A DNA stretch of 10,376 nt from Tardiphaga sp. (lineage in GTDB: Bacteria; Pseudomonadota; Alphaproteobacteria; Rhizobiales; Xanthobacteraceae), in NCBI GenBank assembly GCA_028290765.1, contig JAQGJF010000507.1:1-10376 (forward strand), written 5' to 3'. Both the position numbers and the translations under genes were made by a program. Positions within the stretch are counted from its first letter, which is position 1, and each line of letters begins with the position of its first letter. The notes under the pieces were generated by a model. The model was not told where the DNA came from and did no database searches. It saw only the letters and a list, made by a program, of their open reading frames with translations. Below, in pieces: positions 1 through 6,601 of this stretch.

Positions 1-872
1 AGACCGGCTTGAAGGTCCTGACCAAAACCGGCCTGTCGAGCGAATGGCTGACTAATTCCATTGTGAACCGCAAAGCGCCCGAGATCGATCTTCTGCTGCT
101 GCCTTATCCGGACAGCATCAAGGCGACGATGGAGGGTATCGGAATGCCATTGACCCAGGCCGACATTCCCAACCTCTCGCAGATTGCGCCGCAATGGTAC
201 GATCAGTACGACAAGACCGGGATCGGCCTCGACTATGTCGGCTACGGCATCGCCTACCGCGAGGATCTGGTCCCCACCCCGCCGACATCGTGGCAGGATC
301 TGTGGAATCCGGCCTACAAGGGCAAGGTGATCGTTCCGGAGGTCGGCGGATGGGGATCATGGGAGTTGCTGGTCATCGCGGCGCGCCTCAACGGCGGCAG
401 CGAGGACAAGATGGACCCGGCTTTCGCGGCGCTGAAGCGGCTGAAGCCGAACGTCAAGCAGTTCTTCAAGAGCGGCGTCGACATTGCCAACCTGCTCGGC
501 AGCGGCGAGGCTTGGGTCTGCGGCATGACCACCAACATCCCCGCCTATGGCCTGATCGATGCCGGCAAACCGGTGAAGTTCATCTATCCCAAAGAGGGGG
601 CGATGGCCGGCGCGGTTTCCTATCACATCGCCAAGAATTCAAAGAACGCTGACGCATGCAAGAAATTCATCAACTTCGCGATGGGCAAGGAAGTTCAGGA
701 AAACTTCTGCAACGGTGTCGTCGCGGCGCCGACCAACATCAATGCCGTGGTCAGCGAGCGTACGAGGCAGCGCGTGCCGTCTCGCGAACATCTGCAGCTG
801 TTCAGCTGGGCGAAGATCATCCCGCAGATGTCGGAACTGGCCGACCGCTGGAACCAGGAGTTCGCCTTCTGA
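1..872 (+). CDS. ABC transporter periplasmic solute-binding protein, polyamine/opine type (5' end outside the window)
   Basis: This is the C-terminal part of a type-2 periplasmic binding protein of the PotD/PotF-like class, which captures a small cationic or amine-like solute and delivers it to the membrane permeases. The reading frame is open to the left edge (first full codon at position 3), so the TTG at position 9 is not a credible start. It aligns along its length with the complete binding protein at 7702-8739: APEID matches SPFDV, GYGIAYREDLVPTPPTSW matches PIGIAYRTDLIKTPPKTW, and DLWNPAYKGK matches ELWDPKYKGQ. By that alignment about 58 residues are missing, including the signal peptide. 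The protein ends with the typical LADRWNQEF tail. A gap of 34 bp separates it from the hydrolase gene, and the cognate permeases and ATPase follow on the same strand. Family assignment is firm; the ligand is unknown. Confidence 0.9.
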   Translation, partial: TGLKVLTKTGLSSEWLTNSIVNRKAPEIDLLLLPYPDSIKATMEGIGMPLTQADIPNLSQIAPQWYDQYDKTGIGLDYVGYGIAYREDLVPTPPTSWQDLWNPAYKGKVIVPEVGGWGSWELLVIAARLNGGSEDKMDPAFAALKRLKPNVKQFFKSGVDIANLLGSGEAWVCGMTTNIPAYGLIDAGKPVKFIYPKEGAMAGAVSYHIAKNSKNADACKKFINFAMGKEVQENFCNGVVAAPTNINAVVSERTRQRVPSREHLQLFSWAKIIPQMSELADRWNQEFAF

Positions 873-906
873 GAGCGACGCCTGCATCCCATGAACGGGT
901 GGATCG

Positions 907-2085
907 ATGACGAGTGCCATCTTTGCGCCCGCTGCCGGCACGGCGCTGTTCCTGCCCGGCACCGCCGGGCAGGAAGCATCGCTGCATGACGGATGGCGCC
1001 AGGCGGCGCAGGCGCACGGTTGGCTTGTCATCGACCTTCACGACATAGTCGCCACCGACGGGCCATGGCGCGGCGCGGCGACGCCGGGCGCCGCCGGCTG
1101 CCGGGTGTTGCCAGGCACCGATCCACGCCATTTCGAGTTCCATGGCGATGCCGACGGCATCTTCCTCGTTTCCAGCATCGATCTTCTGCTTCGCTCCAAC
1201 GGGGCCCGCTGGCTGGTTTTCGTCGGGAGGCCGAACGAAACATTCCGCCGCACGCTCGATGCTTTCGCCTCCGTCCAGGGCTACACGATCGCGTGGCGCG
1301 ACGGCGCATTCGATCCGGCAACGGACGCTCCGTCATCCGGCGAAGACGGTGCTGGCAAAGAGCTTGTCCTGCCCGACCTGGCGGCGCGGGTATCGCCGCA
1401 ACACGCCGCGCTGGTGCTGATCGACGTCCAGAACGATTTCTGCGCCGACGAAGGCGCCACCGGCCGCGGCGGCCAGCCGATGACCATGATCAAGGCGGCG
1501 GTGGAGCGCATTCGAGAGCTGCTGACCGCCGCCCGCAAGGCCGGGCTGTTCGTGGTTCATGTCCGGGCCGAATATGGCGAGATGTACCGCTCCGTCGGAT
1601 CTCCCTATCGCTATCCCATCAGCGGCGGGCGCGAGCCGGCGGTGTGGACCGCCTCCGCGGCCGACCTGACGCAGGTCGAGCGCTTCTCCAATGCCTCGGT
1701 CGAGGTTTGCCTGCCCGGCAGTTGGGGCGGCGAGTTCGTCGACGGCATCGTGCCGCTGGCGGACGAGGCCGTGATCACCAAGCATCGCTTCGGCGCCTTC
1801 GCCGACACCGGTCTCGACCGCCTGCTCCGCGCCAGGGGCATCTCGAGCCTGATCGTCGCCGGCGTCACCACCAATTGCTGCGTCGAAACCACCGCGCGCG
1901 AGGCGGTGATGCGGGATTTTCATCTCGTGGTCGCGCAGGATTGCGTGGCGGTGAAGGATCACCTCGCCGACTTGCACCGCGCGACACTGGAATCGCTCGG
2001 CCTCTATTTCGGCCTGGTCCACCCGTCGCATTTAATCATGGCGCAATGGAGCGCGATCGAGGCGGCGCCAACGGCAAAGTCTTGA
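907..2085 (+). CDS. Isochorismatase-superfamily cysteine hydrolase with an extra degenerate N-terminal domain
   Basis: A 392-residue cytoplasmic protein (no signal peptide seen). Residues about 165-380 form a complete isochorismatase-like cysteine hydrolase. The expected triad is visible: Asp173 in LIDVQNDF, Lys292 in VITKHRFGAF and Cys325 in GVTTNCCVETT. The family includes nicotinamidase PncA, ureidoacrylate amidohydrolase RutB, biuret hydrolase and N-carbamoylsarcosine amidase, so hydrolysis of a C-N bond in an amide or carbamoyl compound is likely; the substrate is not identifiable. Typical members are about 180-230 residues, so the first 150 residues are extra. They look like a decayed copy of the same fold: SSIDLLLRSNGARWLVFVG at 89-107 parallels TGLDRLLRARGISSLIVAG at 301-319, but the catalytic Cys and Lys have no counterpart. 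The ATG at 907 has GGGTGG at 897-902 just upstream. It lies inside an ABC import operon, which suggests action on the imported solute. Confidence 0.88.
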   Translation: MTSAIFAPAAGTALFLPGTAGQEASLHDGWRQAAQAHGWLVIDLHDIVATDGPWRGAATPGAAGCRVLPGTDPRHFEFHGDADGIFLVSSIDLLLRSNGARWLVFVGRPNETFRRTLDAFASVQGYTIAWRDGAFDPATDAPSSGEDGAGKELVLPDLAARVSPQHAALVLIDVQNDFCADEGATGRGGQPMTMIKAAVERIRELLTAARKAGLFVVHVRAEYGEMYRSVGSPYRYPISGGREPAVWTASAADLTQVERFSNASVEVCLPGSWGGEFVDGIVPLADEAVITKHRFGAFADTGLDRLLRARGISSLIVAGVTTNCCVETTAREAVMRDFHLVVAQDCVAVKDHLADLHRATLESLGLYFGLVHPSHLIMAQWSAIEAAPTAKS

Positions 2086-2117
2086 GGAGCGAGCCGGTCT
2101 TGAGGAGCCACTGAGGA
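2079..2117 (+). repeat. 12-bp direct repeat GTCTTGAGGAGC carrying Shine-Dalgarno-like motifs
   Basis: GTCTTGAGGAGC occurs at 2079-2090 and again at 2097-2108, 18 bp apart, and a third TGAGGA follows at 2112-2117. The first copy contains the hydrolase stop codon (TGA 2083-2085). The last TGAGGA abuts the permease ATG at 2118, so it is probably the working ribosome-binding site, although its spacing is short. The arrangement looks like a small 18-bp tandem duplication in the gap between two operon genes. It could affect translation of the permease; that part is inference. Confidence 0.6.
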
Positions 2118-3038
2118 ATGACATCCGTTGCGGCAGCGAGGCCGTTATCAAATGTTCCCGCCGGTTCACGACGGATGCGACGGCTGGAAAGCTCGGCCGC
2201 CCTCGCCATTCCGGCCTGCATCGTCGTCGCCGCCGCGCTGCTGATCCCGCTGGCCTATGTGCTGCTGCTCAGCCTGAACCGCTCCCAGCCGGGTGTCGTC
2301 GACCTCAACGGCAATTTTACCCTGGCCAATTATACCCGTTTCCTGTCCTCGCCGTTTTATCTGCGCGTGCTCGGCAAGACGATCTATCTGGCCGCGATCA
2401 CCACGGCGCTGTGCGGCGTGTTCGGTTCGATCCTGGCGATGGCGATCTGGCGCGCGCCGGCCCGCTGGCGCGGGGCGATCATCATCGTGGTGATCTCGCC
2501 GCTGCTCGTCAGCATCGTCACGCGGACGTTCGGATGGATGATCGTGCTCGGCGATAACGGGCTCATCAACACCTCGCTGATGACGCTTGGCCTCATTCGC
2601 CAGCCGCTGCACTTGATGTTCACCGACGGCGCGGTCATCGTCGGCCTGCTCCATGTCTTCCTGCCGCTGATGGTGCTGCCGATTCTCACGGCGCTGGACC
2701 GGATCGATCCCAACGTCCCGCAAGCCGCCAATACGCTCGGCGCCAGCCGCTTCACCACCGCGACGGAGGTGATCATGCCGCTCGCCGCGCCGGGCCTGGT
2801 CAGCGGCGTCACCATCGTCTTCAGCCTGGCGATGTCGTCCTACATCACGCCGGCGCTGATGGGCGGGCCGGATTCCGGAATGATCACGACATTGATCTAC
2901 CAGCAGTTCGTGGTGACGTTTAACTGGCAGTTCGGGGCCGTTCTGGTGGCGATCCTGCTCGCCGTGTCGCTGGTCCTGGTCGGGGCGATCCTGTTCGAAT
3001 TCGGCCGGCGGACCCGCAAATGGATGGTGCGCCGATGA
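2118..3038 (+). CDS. ABC transporter permease, PotB-like
   Basis: A 306-residue inner-membrane permease of the binding-protein-dependent transport family (BPD_transp_1). After a basic N-terminus (RRMRRLE) there are about six hydrophobic segments, roughly at 28-52, 88-111, 119-143, 170-190, 224-246 and 271-294. The cytoplasmic EAA loop that docks on the ATPase is present in variant form as QAANTLGAS at 202-210, followed by VIMPLAAPGLVSG. The signature SPLLVSIVTRTFGWMIVL at 127-144 is typical of the PotB/spermidine-putrescine branch and recurs in the permease at 9836. It starts at ATG 2118 behind TGAGGA and ends in a 4-bp ATGA overlap with the next permease gene, so the two are probably translationally coupled and pair as a heterodimer. 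The transported solute is unknown but probably polyamine-, opine- or amine-like. Confidence 0.92.
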   Translation: MTSVAAARPLSNVPAGSRRMRRLESSAALAIPACIVVAAALLIPLAYVLLLSLNRSQPGVVDLNGNFTLANYTRFLSSPFYLRVLGKTIYLAAITTALCGVFGSILAMAIWRAPARWRGAIIIVVISPLLVSIVTRTFGWMIVLGDNGLINTSLMTLGLIRQPLHLMFTDGAVIVGLLHVFLPLMVLPILTALDRIDPNVPQAANTLGASRFTTATEVIMPLAAPGLVSGVTIVFSLAMSSYITPALMGGPDSGMITTLIYQQFVVTFNWQFGAVLVAILLAVSLVLVGAILFEFGRRTRKWMVRR

Positions 3039-3832
3039 CGGATATGTTCCAGGCTTGGTCGTTCCGGGTCATCGTCTGGGCGCTCTATGTCTTCCTGCTG
3101 GCGCCGCTGGTCTGCATCGTCATCGTCTCCTTCAACTACGAGCCGATCCAGAGTTTCCCGCCGTCGTCGTGGTCGTTGCGCTGGTACGGCGAGGCGCTGC
3201 GCAACACCGGCTTCACCCATGGCACCTTGGTGAGCACGCTGGTGGCGCTCTGCGCCACGCTGGCGGCGACGCCGATCGGCGTTCTCGCCGCGATCGGCCT
3301 GTGGAGCAGCAACTCGCGCTGGAAGCCCGCATTGGAGGCGCTGTTCATCGCGCCCATCGTGGTGCCGGGCCTGGTCACCGGCATCTCGTTGCTCGTCGCG
3401 CTCGCCGCCATCGAAATGCGCCTCGCGCCGGTCCGGCTGTTCGTCGGGCACGTGTTGATCGTGATGCCCTATGTCATCCGCACCACGCTGGCGAGCCTCG
3501 CGCAGATCGACCCTGCGCTGAAAGAGGCAGCGGAGACCTTGGGCGCCAGCTATCGCCAGGTGCTGTTGAAGATCATTTTACCGCTGATCCGGCCGGGGAT
3601 TGTGGCGGGAATGATCTTCGGCTTCATCCTGTCGTTCGACGACGTCAACGTGTCGTTGTTCCTGGTCGATGCGCGCACCACGACCTTGCCGATCTCGGTG
3701 ATGTCCTATTTGCAGTACAGCTTCGATCCGTCCGTTGCCGCGATTTCCTCGCTGCTGATTGCAGCCACCTTCATCATCACCATCGTGCTGGAGCGCAGCT
3801 TCGGCCTCAAACGACTTTTTGCGGGAAATTGA
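3035..3832 (+). CDS. ABC transporter permease, PotC-like
   Basis: A 265-residue inner-membrane permease, the second half of the channel with the preceding PotB-like protein. Hydrophobic segments lie at about 11-33, 64-87, 100-126, 134-157, 184-206 and 234-254. A clear EAA motif, EAAETLGASYRQVLLKIILP, is at 164-183, and FGFILSFDDVNVSLFL at 195-210 is characteristic of PotC-type permeases. I chose the ATG at 3035 because it overlaps the upstream stop as ATGA (3035-3038), the usual layout for such permease pairs; an in-frame ATG at 3020 would add five residues but lies deeper in the upstream gene. The ATPase gene begins after a single base. No irregularities are seen. Confidence 0.92.
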   Translation: MTDMFQAWSFRVIVWALYVFLLAPLVCIVIVSFNYEPIQSFPPSSWSLRWYGEALRNTGFTHGTLVSTLVALCATLAATPIGVLAAIGLWSSNSRWKPALEALFIAPIVVPGLVTGISLLVALAAIEMRLAPVRLFVGHVLIVMPYVIRTTLASLAQIDPALKEAAETLGASYRQVLLKIILPLIRPGIVAGMIFGFILSFDDVNVSLFLVDARTTTLPISVMSYLQYSFDPSVAAISSLLIAATFIITIVLERSFGLKRLFAGN

Positions 3833-3833
3833 C

Positions 3834-4901
3834 ATGGCCGAGGTCAAACTCAAGAACGTCGTCGCCCGTTACGACGATTTCCTCGCGGTGGACGATGTGT
3901 CGCTCACCATCGGTGCGGGGCAGTTCGTCACGCTGCTGGGGCCGAGCGGATGCGGCAAGAGCACCACGTTGCGGATCGTCGCGGGGCTGCACCAGCCCGA
4001 CGCGGGTGTGGTGGAATTCAACGGCCACGACGTGACCGGCGTCGGTTCCGCCCAGCGCAACATCGGCATGGTGTTCCAGAGCCTAGCGCTGTTCCCGCAC
4101 ATGACCGTCGCGCAGAACGTCGCCTTCGGACCGCGGATGAAGAAGGCGCCGCAGTCCGAGATCGACAGCCAGGTCAAAAAAATGCTCGAGATCGTGCGCC
4201 TCGGTCATCTGGCCGATCGCTTTCCGGTCCAGATGTCGGGAGGCCAGCAGCAGCGCGTCGCCCTGGCACGCGCGCTGGCCATTGCGCCGAGCATCCTGAT
4301 TCTCGACGAGCCGTTCGGCGCGCTCGACCGCAAGCTGCGCGAGGCCATGCAGATGGAACTGCACGCCCTGACGCGACAGCTCGGCATCACCGCGCTGTTC
4401 GTCACCCATGACCAGGAAGAAGCGCTGATGCTCAGCGACCTGGTCGGCGTCATGAACAAGGGGCGCATCGAACAATTCGGACCGCCGCAGGAAATCTACC
4501 GCGCGCCCAGGACCCGCTTCGTCGCGGATTTCATGGGCATGACCAACTTCCTTACCGGCGAGGTGGTCGATTCCGATGCCGCCTCAGCCAAGGTAAGGGT
4601 CGGCGCGGCCATATTTTCCGCGCCCGTCACGGGCGCGCTGGGACGCGGGCTCGGCGTGAAGCTCGCGATCCGGCCGGAAAAAATCACCGTGGAAGATGCC
4701 GCGCAGCCGGAAGCCGCGAGCCTCGAGGGCCGCATCCGGCAGATCACCTATCACGGCAACGCGTCGCGCTATGTCGTCGACCTGCCCGGCGGCGAAGCCC
4801 TCGTCGCGCTGCAGAGCCACGCCCAGGCCGCCGACCTCTCCGTCGGCAGCCGCGTCCGCGCGCGCTGGCAGCCCGAGGACAGTCACCTCTTCCATGAATG
4901 A
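3834..4901 (+). CDS. ABC transporter ATP-binding protein, PotA-like, with C-terminal TOBE-type domain
   Basis: A 355-residue cytoplasmic ATPase that powers the importer made with the two upstream permeases. In order: Walker A GPSGCGKST at 36-44, Q-loop Gln82 in MVFQS, signature MSGGQQQR at 134-141 (Met replacing the usual Leu), Walker B ILILDEP at 154-160 with catalytic Glu159, D-loop ALD at 163-165 and switch His192 in VTHD. Residues about 235-355 form the regulatory TOBE-like part (NFLTGEVVD, IRPEKI, GRIRQITYHGNASRYVV) seen in PotA/FbpC-type ATPases. The start is ATG 3834, one base after the PotC-like stop, with GCGGGAA upstream. It is the last gene of the operon; 18 bases later comes the large inverted repeat, which may end transcription. 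Confidence 0.94.
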   Translation: MAEVKLKNVVARYDDFLAVDDVSLTIGAGQFVTLLGPSGCGKSTTLRIVAGLHQPDAGVVEFNGHDVTGVGSAQRNIGMVFQSLALFPHMTVAQNVAFGPRMKKAPQSEIDSQVKKMLEIVRLGHLADRFPVQMSGGQQQRVALARALAIAPSILILDEPFGALDRKLREAMQMELHALTRQLGITALFVTHDQEEALMLSDLVGVMNKGRIEQFGPPQEIYRAPRTRFVADFMGMTNFLTGEVVDSDAASAKVRVGAAIFSAPVTGALGRGLGVKLAIRPEKITVEDAAQPEAASLEGRIRQITYHGNASRYVVDLPGGEALVALQSHAQAADLSVGSRVRARWQPEDSHLFHE

Positions 4902-4919
4902 GGCAACGAACGCGAATTC

Positions 4920-5000
4920 GTAGCCCGGATGAGCGGAGCGACATCCGGGGCAGACCATCGACCCGTCGCTCCCGGATGTCGCTCCGCTCATCCGGGCTAC
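4920..5000. repeat. Perfect 30-bp inverted repeat (REP/BIME-like double palindrome), possible bidirectional terminator
   Basis: The left arm (4920-4949) begins GTAGCCCGGATGAGCGGAG, and the right arm (4971-5000) is its exact reverse complement over all 30 bases, with a 21-base loop (4950-4970). Each arm is itself a small palindrome: CCCGGATG and CATCCGGG flank a 10-base centre. This is the architecture of REP-type elements arranged head to head. Related GTAGCCCGGATG repeats are, from memory, numerous in Bradyrhizobium and relatives. It sits between the stop of the ATPase gene (4901) and the stop of the convergent XRE-cupin gene (5029), where a strong hairpin could block read-through from both sides. 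No T-run follows either arm, so a classical intrinsic terminator is not shown. Confidence 0.85.
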
Positions 5001-5028
5001 AAGGCCGCACCCTGAGGAGCCGAAGACC

Positions 5029-5619
5029 TCAGCTATGCGACGTGCCGCCATGCTGGAGATTGATCCACAGCGCCAGCGTATCGTGCGGGGTATGATTGAA
5101 TATCCGATGCGGCCGGTTGGAATTGTAGGAGATGAGGTCGCCTTCATCGAGGACATAGGCGGTGCCCTCCAGCTCCACTGTGAGGCTTCCCTCCAGGATG
5201 TAACCGTGTTCGTACCCCGCATGCGCCCGGGGCACCGGTGAACTGCTGGTGTTAGGCCGGTACTTGGTCGTGGAGATCAATGCGCCGTTCACGGTATCGT
5301 CGCGGAGAATGCGGCGCACCAGCCGTTGCGGCGTCTCAACCGCCAACGCCTCGCGCGCGCGCACGACGACGTCCTGCTTTCCGGACCGCGAAACCGAGAT
5401 CAGGTCTCCGACATCGACGTCCAGCGCATGGCTGATGGCGATCAGCGAACCGATCGAAGGCACCGTCCGGCCGCGTTCAACCAGACTTAACATCGACGGC
5501 GTCAGGTCGGTTTCATTGCTGAGCATCTGCAGCGTCATTCGCTTCTCGGTGCGGGCGGCGCGGATGCGCTCGCCGATCTGCGGCAGCAACTGGGCTGCGA
5601 CCTCGCTGGCGGTGCTCAT
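5029..5619 (-). CDS. XRE-family transcriptional regulator with C-terminal cupin domain (PuuR-like architecture)
   Basis: A 196-residue DNA-binding protein. Residues about 15-70 form an XRE/lambda-repressor helix-turn-helix (IGERIRAARTEKRMTLQMLS, then TPSMLSLVERGRTVPSIGSL). Residues about 125-190 form a cupin_2 effector domain, with the first motif around HAGYEHGYILEGSLTVEL (His133, His138) and the second around GDLISYNSNRPHRIFN (His171). This domain pair is shared by PuuR, the putrescine-responsive repressor, and by many regulators of amine and amino-acid catabolism, which fits the neighbouring importers. I place the start at ATG 5619 because AGGGGAGG precedes it by three bases; an in-frame ATG at 5667 would add 16 residues but has no visible ribosome-binding site. 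It is convergent with the first transporter operon and downstream of the GntR gene. The ligand is unknown. Confidence 0.9.
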   Translation of the reverse strand: MSTASEVAAQLLPQIGERIRAARTEKRMTLQMLSNETDLTPSMLSLVERGRTVPSIGSLIAISHALDVDVGDLISVSRSGKQDVVVRAREALAVETPQRLVRRILRDDTVNGALISTTKYRPNTSSSPVPRAHAGYEHGYILEGSLTVELEGTAYVLDEGDLISYNSNRPHRIFNHTPHDTLALWINLQHGGTSHS

Positions 5620-5741
5620 CAGCCTCCCCTGGTCTTTGCGTCGGATGCGGGCCAACGGCGCCTCCATTTCGAATCCGATTAAACCTACACGAGTTTGGCT
5701 CTATAAACACCTGTATCGCCGTAAAATGATGAAGATGCAGG
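5620..5741 (-). promoter_or_regulatory. Probable upstream control region of the XRE-cupin gene
   Basis: This non-coding stretch contains the most AT-rich DNA in the window (about 5671-5740). On the minus strand it includes TTTATAGAG (around 5699-5707), which resembles a -10 region, but I cannot find a convincing -35 box at normal spacing. Short AAAC/GTTT inverted motifs occur at 5681-5684, 5693-5696 and 5704-5707. They could be an autoregulatory site but are too short to claim. The XRE-cupin gene therefore may have its own promoter rather than depending on read-through from the GntR gene. Confidence 0.35.
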
Positions 5742-5763
5742 AAAATCGGCGCGCCACGGCGCG
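5742..5763 (-). terminator. Weak candidate hairpin terminator downstream of the GntR gene
   Basis: Read on the minus strand, CGCGC CGTG GCGCG (5750-5763) can form a 5-bp GC stem with a 4-base loop, followed at once by CCGATTTT (5742-5749). The position, about 36 bases past the GntR stop codon, is suitable. The stem is short and the T-run has only four bases, so this is a low-confidence call. Confidence 0.3.
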
Positions 5764-5798
5764 TCCCACAGCAGCGCCTGCCGAACCGGCGGCGAATG

Positions 5799-6482
5799 TC
5801 AGAGGCGGGCCACCAGCTGGCTACGGACGACCTGCCAGCTCTTGCGCACGAGTTGCTCGGTCGCCGCGCGCGCGGCGTCGGGATCCCTGGCACGTATAGC
5901 CGCCAGCATCTCGGTATTGTCGGCGACGGCCAGGGCAACGAAATCCGCGGAGTTGCGATACGCGTAATAGCGATAACGCAGCGCCTGCTTGTTGACGCTG
6001 TCGAGCAGGCGTCGCAGCACCGGATTGCCGCACATGTCATGCAACAGATCGGTCAGGGCGGCATTGGCCCAGAACGCCGCCTCGGCATCGCCACGCTGGT
6101 GCGCGGCCTCCATGCGGTCGACGGCATCCTGCAGCGCATCGACGGTTTGCGCGTCGGCCGCGGTCGCGACCCCGGCGGCGGCGAGGCCTTCGAGCGGCAC
6201 CCGGCAGGCGTAGATGGCGTCCATGTTTTCGATCGACAACGGCGCCACGACGCCGCCGCGGCGCGGCGATCGCATCACCAGCCCGTCCAGTTCCAACGCG
6301 CGAAGTGCCTCCCGGACAGGCGAACGGCTGACGCCATACTGGGCGCTGACCTCTTCTTCGCCGATGCGGCTGCCCGGTTCGCGCCGAAGCAGGATGATCT
6401 CCGCCTCAAGCCGTTGCGCGAGCTCAAGTCCGAGCGGCAGCGGGGTCGCGAACTCGGTCGCCAGTCGTCCGGATCTCAGCAC
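5799..6482 (-). CDS. GntR-family transcriptional regulator, FCD subfamily
   Basis: A 227-residue DNA-binding regulator. Residues about 18-82 form the GntR winged helix (EEEVSAQYGVSRSPVREALRALELDGLV, wing RRGGVVA). Residues about 88-220 are the all-helical FCD ligand-binding domain (YACRVPLEGLAA; CGNPVLRRLL at 151-160; MLAAIRARDPDAARAA at 192-207). I choose the GTG at 6482 because AAGGAG (6489-6494) precedes it by six bases and the length matches the family; an in-frame ATG at 6617 would overlap the divergent gene and its control region. In many FCD proteins a metal is held by an Asp and three His; the matching positions here look like Asn140, Thr144, Asn189 and Gln210/Leu211, so a metal site may be absent. 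It is divergent from the oxygenase operon, probably its regulator; the effector is unknown. Confidence 0.92.
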   Translation of the reverse strand: MLRSGRLATEFATPLPLGLELAQRLEAEIILLRREPGSRIGEEEVSAQYGVSRSPVREALRALELDGLVMRSPRRGGVVAPLSIENMDAIYACRVPLEGLAAAGVATAADAQTVDALQDAVDRMEAAHQRGDAEAAFWANAALTDLLHDMCGNPVLRRLLDSVNKQALRYRYYAYRNSADFVALAVADNTEMLAAIRARDPDAARAATEQLVRKSWQVVRSQLVARL

Positions 6483-6488
6483 AGTCCA

Positions 6489-6494
6489 CTCCTT
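6489..6494 (-). promoter_or_regulatory. Ribosome-binding site fixing the GTG start of the GntR gene
   Basis: On the minus strand AAGGAG is followed by TGGACT and then GTG (6482-6480). This near-ideal Shine-Dalgarno spacing picks the GTG over the upstream in-frame candidates (TTG within the operator region, GTG at two nearby codons, ATG at 6617), none of which has a comparable site. Confidence 0.75.
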
Positions 6495-6526
6495 GGGCAC
6501 GCCCACAATTTGAGCAACGGGGATCC

Positions 6527-6554
6527 TTGTGCGACCCCTTATCTTGGATACAAT
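6527..6554 (+). promoter_or_regulatory. Candidate sigma-70-type promoter of the oxygenase-transporter operon
   Basis: TTGTGC (6527-6532) and TACAAT (6549-6554) are separated by 16 bases. The -10 box matches TATAAT at five of six positions; the -35 box keeps only the TTG core. The predicted start of transcription, around 6560, gives a leader of about 40 bases before the ATG at 6602. The -10 box lies inside the palindrome proposed as an operator, which would suit repression. Confidence 0.4.
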
Positions 6555-6564
6555 CGACAAGATA
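6540..6564. promoter_or_regulatory. Candidate GntR operator: palindrome TATCTTG-N11-CAAGATA enclosing TTGGATACAA
   Basis: TATCTTG (6540-6546) and CAAGATA (6558-6564) are perfect inverted arms around an 11-base centre. Overlapping it, TTGGATACAA (6544-6553) differs by one base from TTGTATACAA, the kind of TNGTATACNA palindrome bound by several FCD-GntR regulators. It lies in the 119-bp gap between the divergently transcribed GntR gene and oxygenase gene, where an autoregulatory operator controlling both would be expected. That the local GntR protein binds here is inference. Confidence 0.5.
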
Positions 6565-6601
6565 CAGCGACAAAGCAGCTTTCGGCAACTGCGAGGTGAC
6601 C

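Noticed and set aside
9..872. TTG at position 9 as a true start of the first binding protein.
   Set aside because: The frame continues to the window edge, and alignment with the second binding protein shows that about 58 residues including the signal peptide lie upstream.
993..2114. A 373-codon plus-strand frame overlapping the hydrolase.
   Set aside because: The translation is dominated by Arg, Gly and Ala with no conserved motif, whereas the other frame shows a complete catalytic triad.
4898..5095. A small plus-strand open frame running through the inverted repeat.
   Set aside because: Most of it is the palindromic repeat itself and the end of the convergent regulator gene; the symmetric repeat makes a self-similar peptide without biological support.
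5665..5667. Upstream ATG for the XRE-cupin regulator.
   Set aside because: No ribosome-binding site precedes it, while the ATG at 5619 has AGGGGAGG just upstream and gives a protein that begins shortly before the helix-turn-helix.
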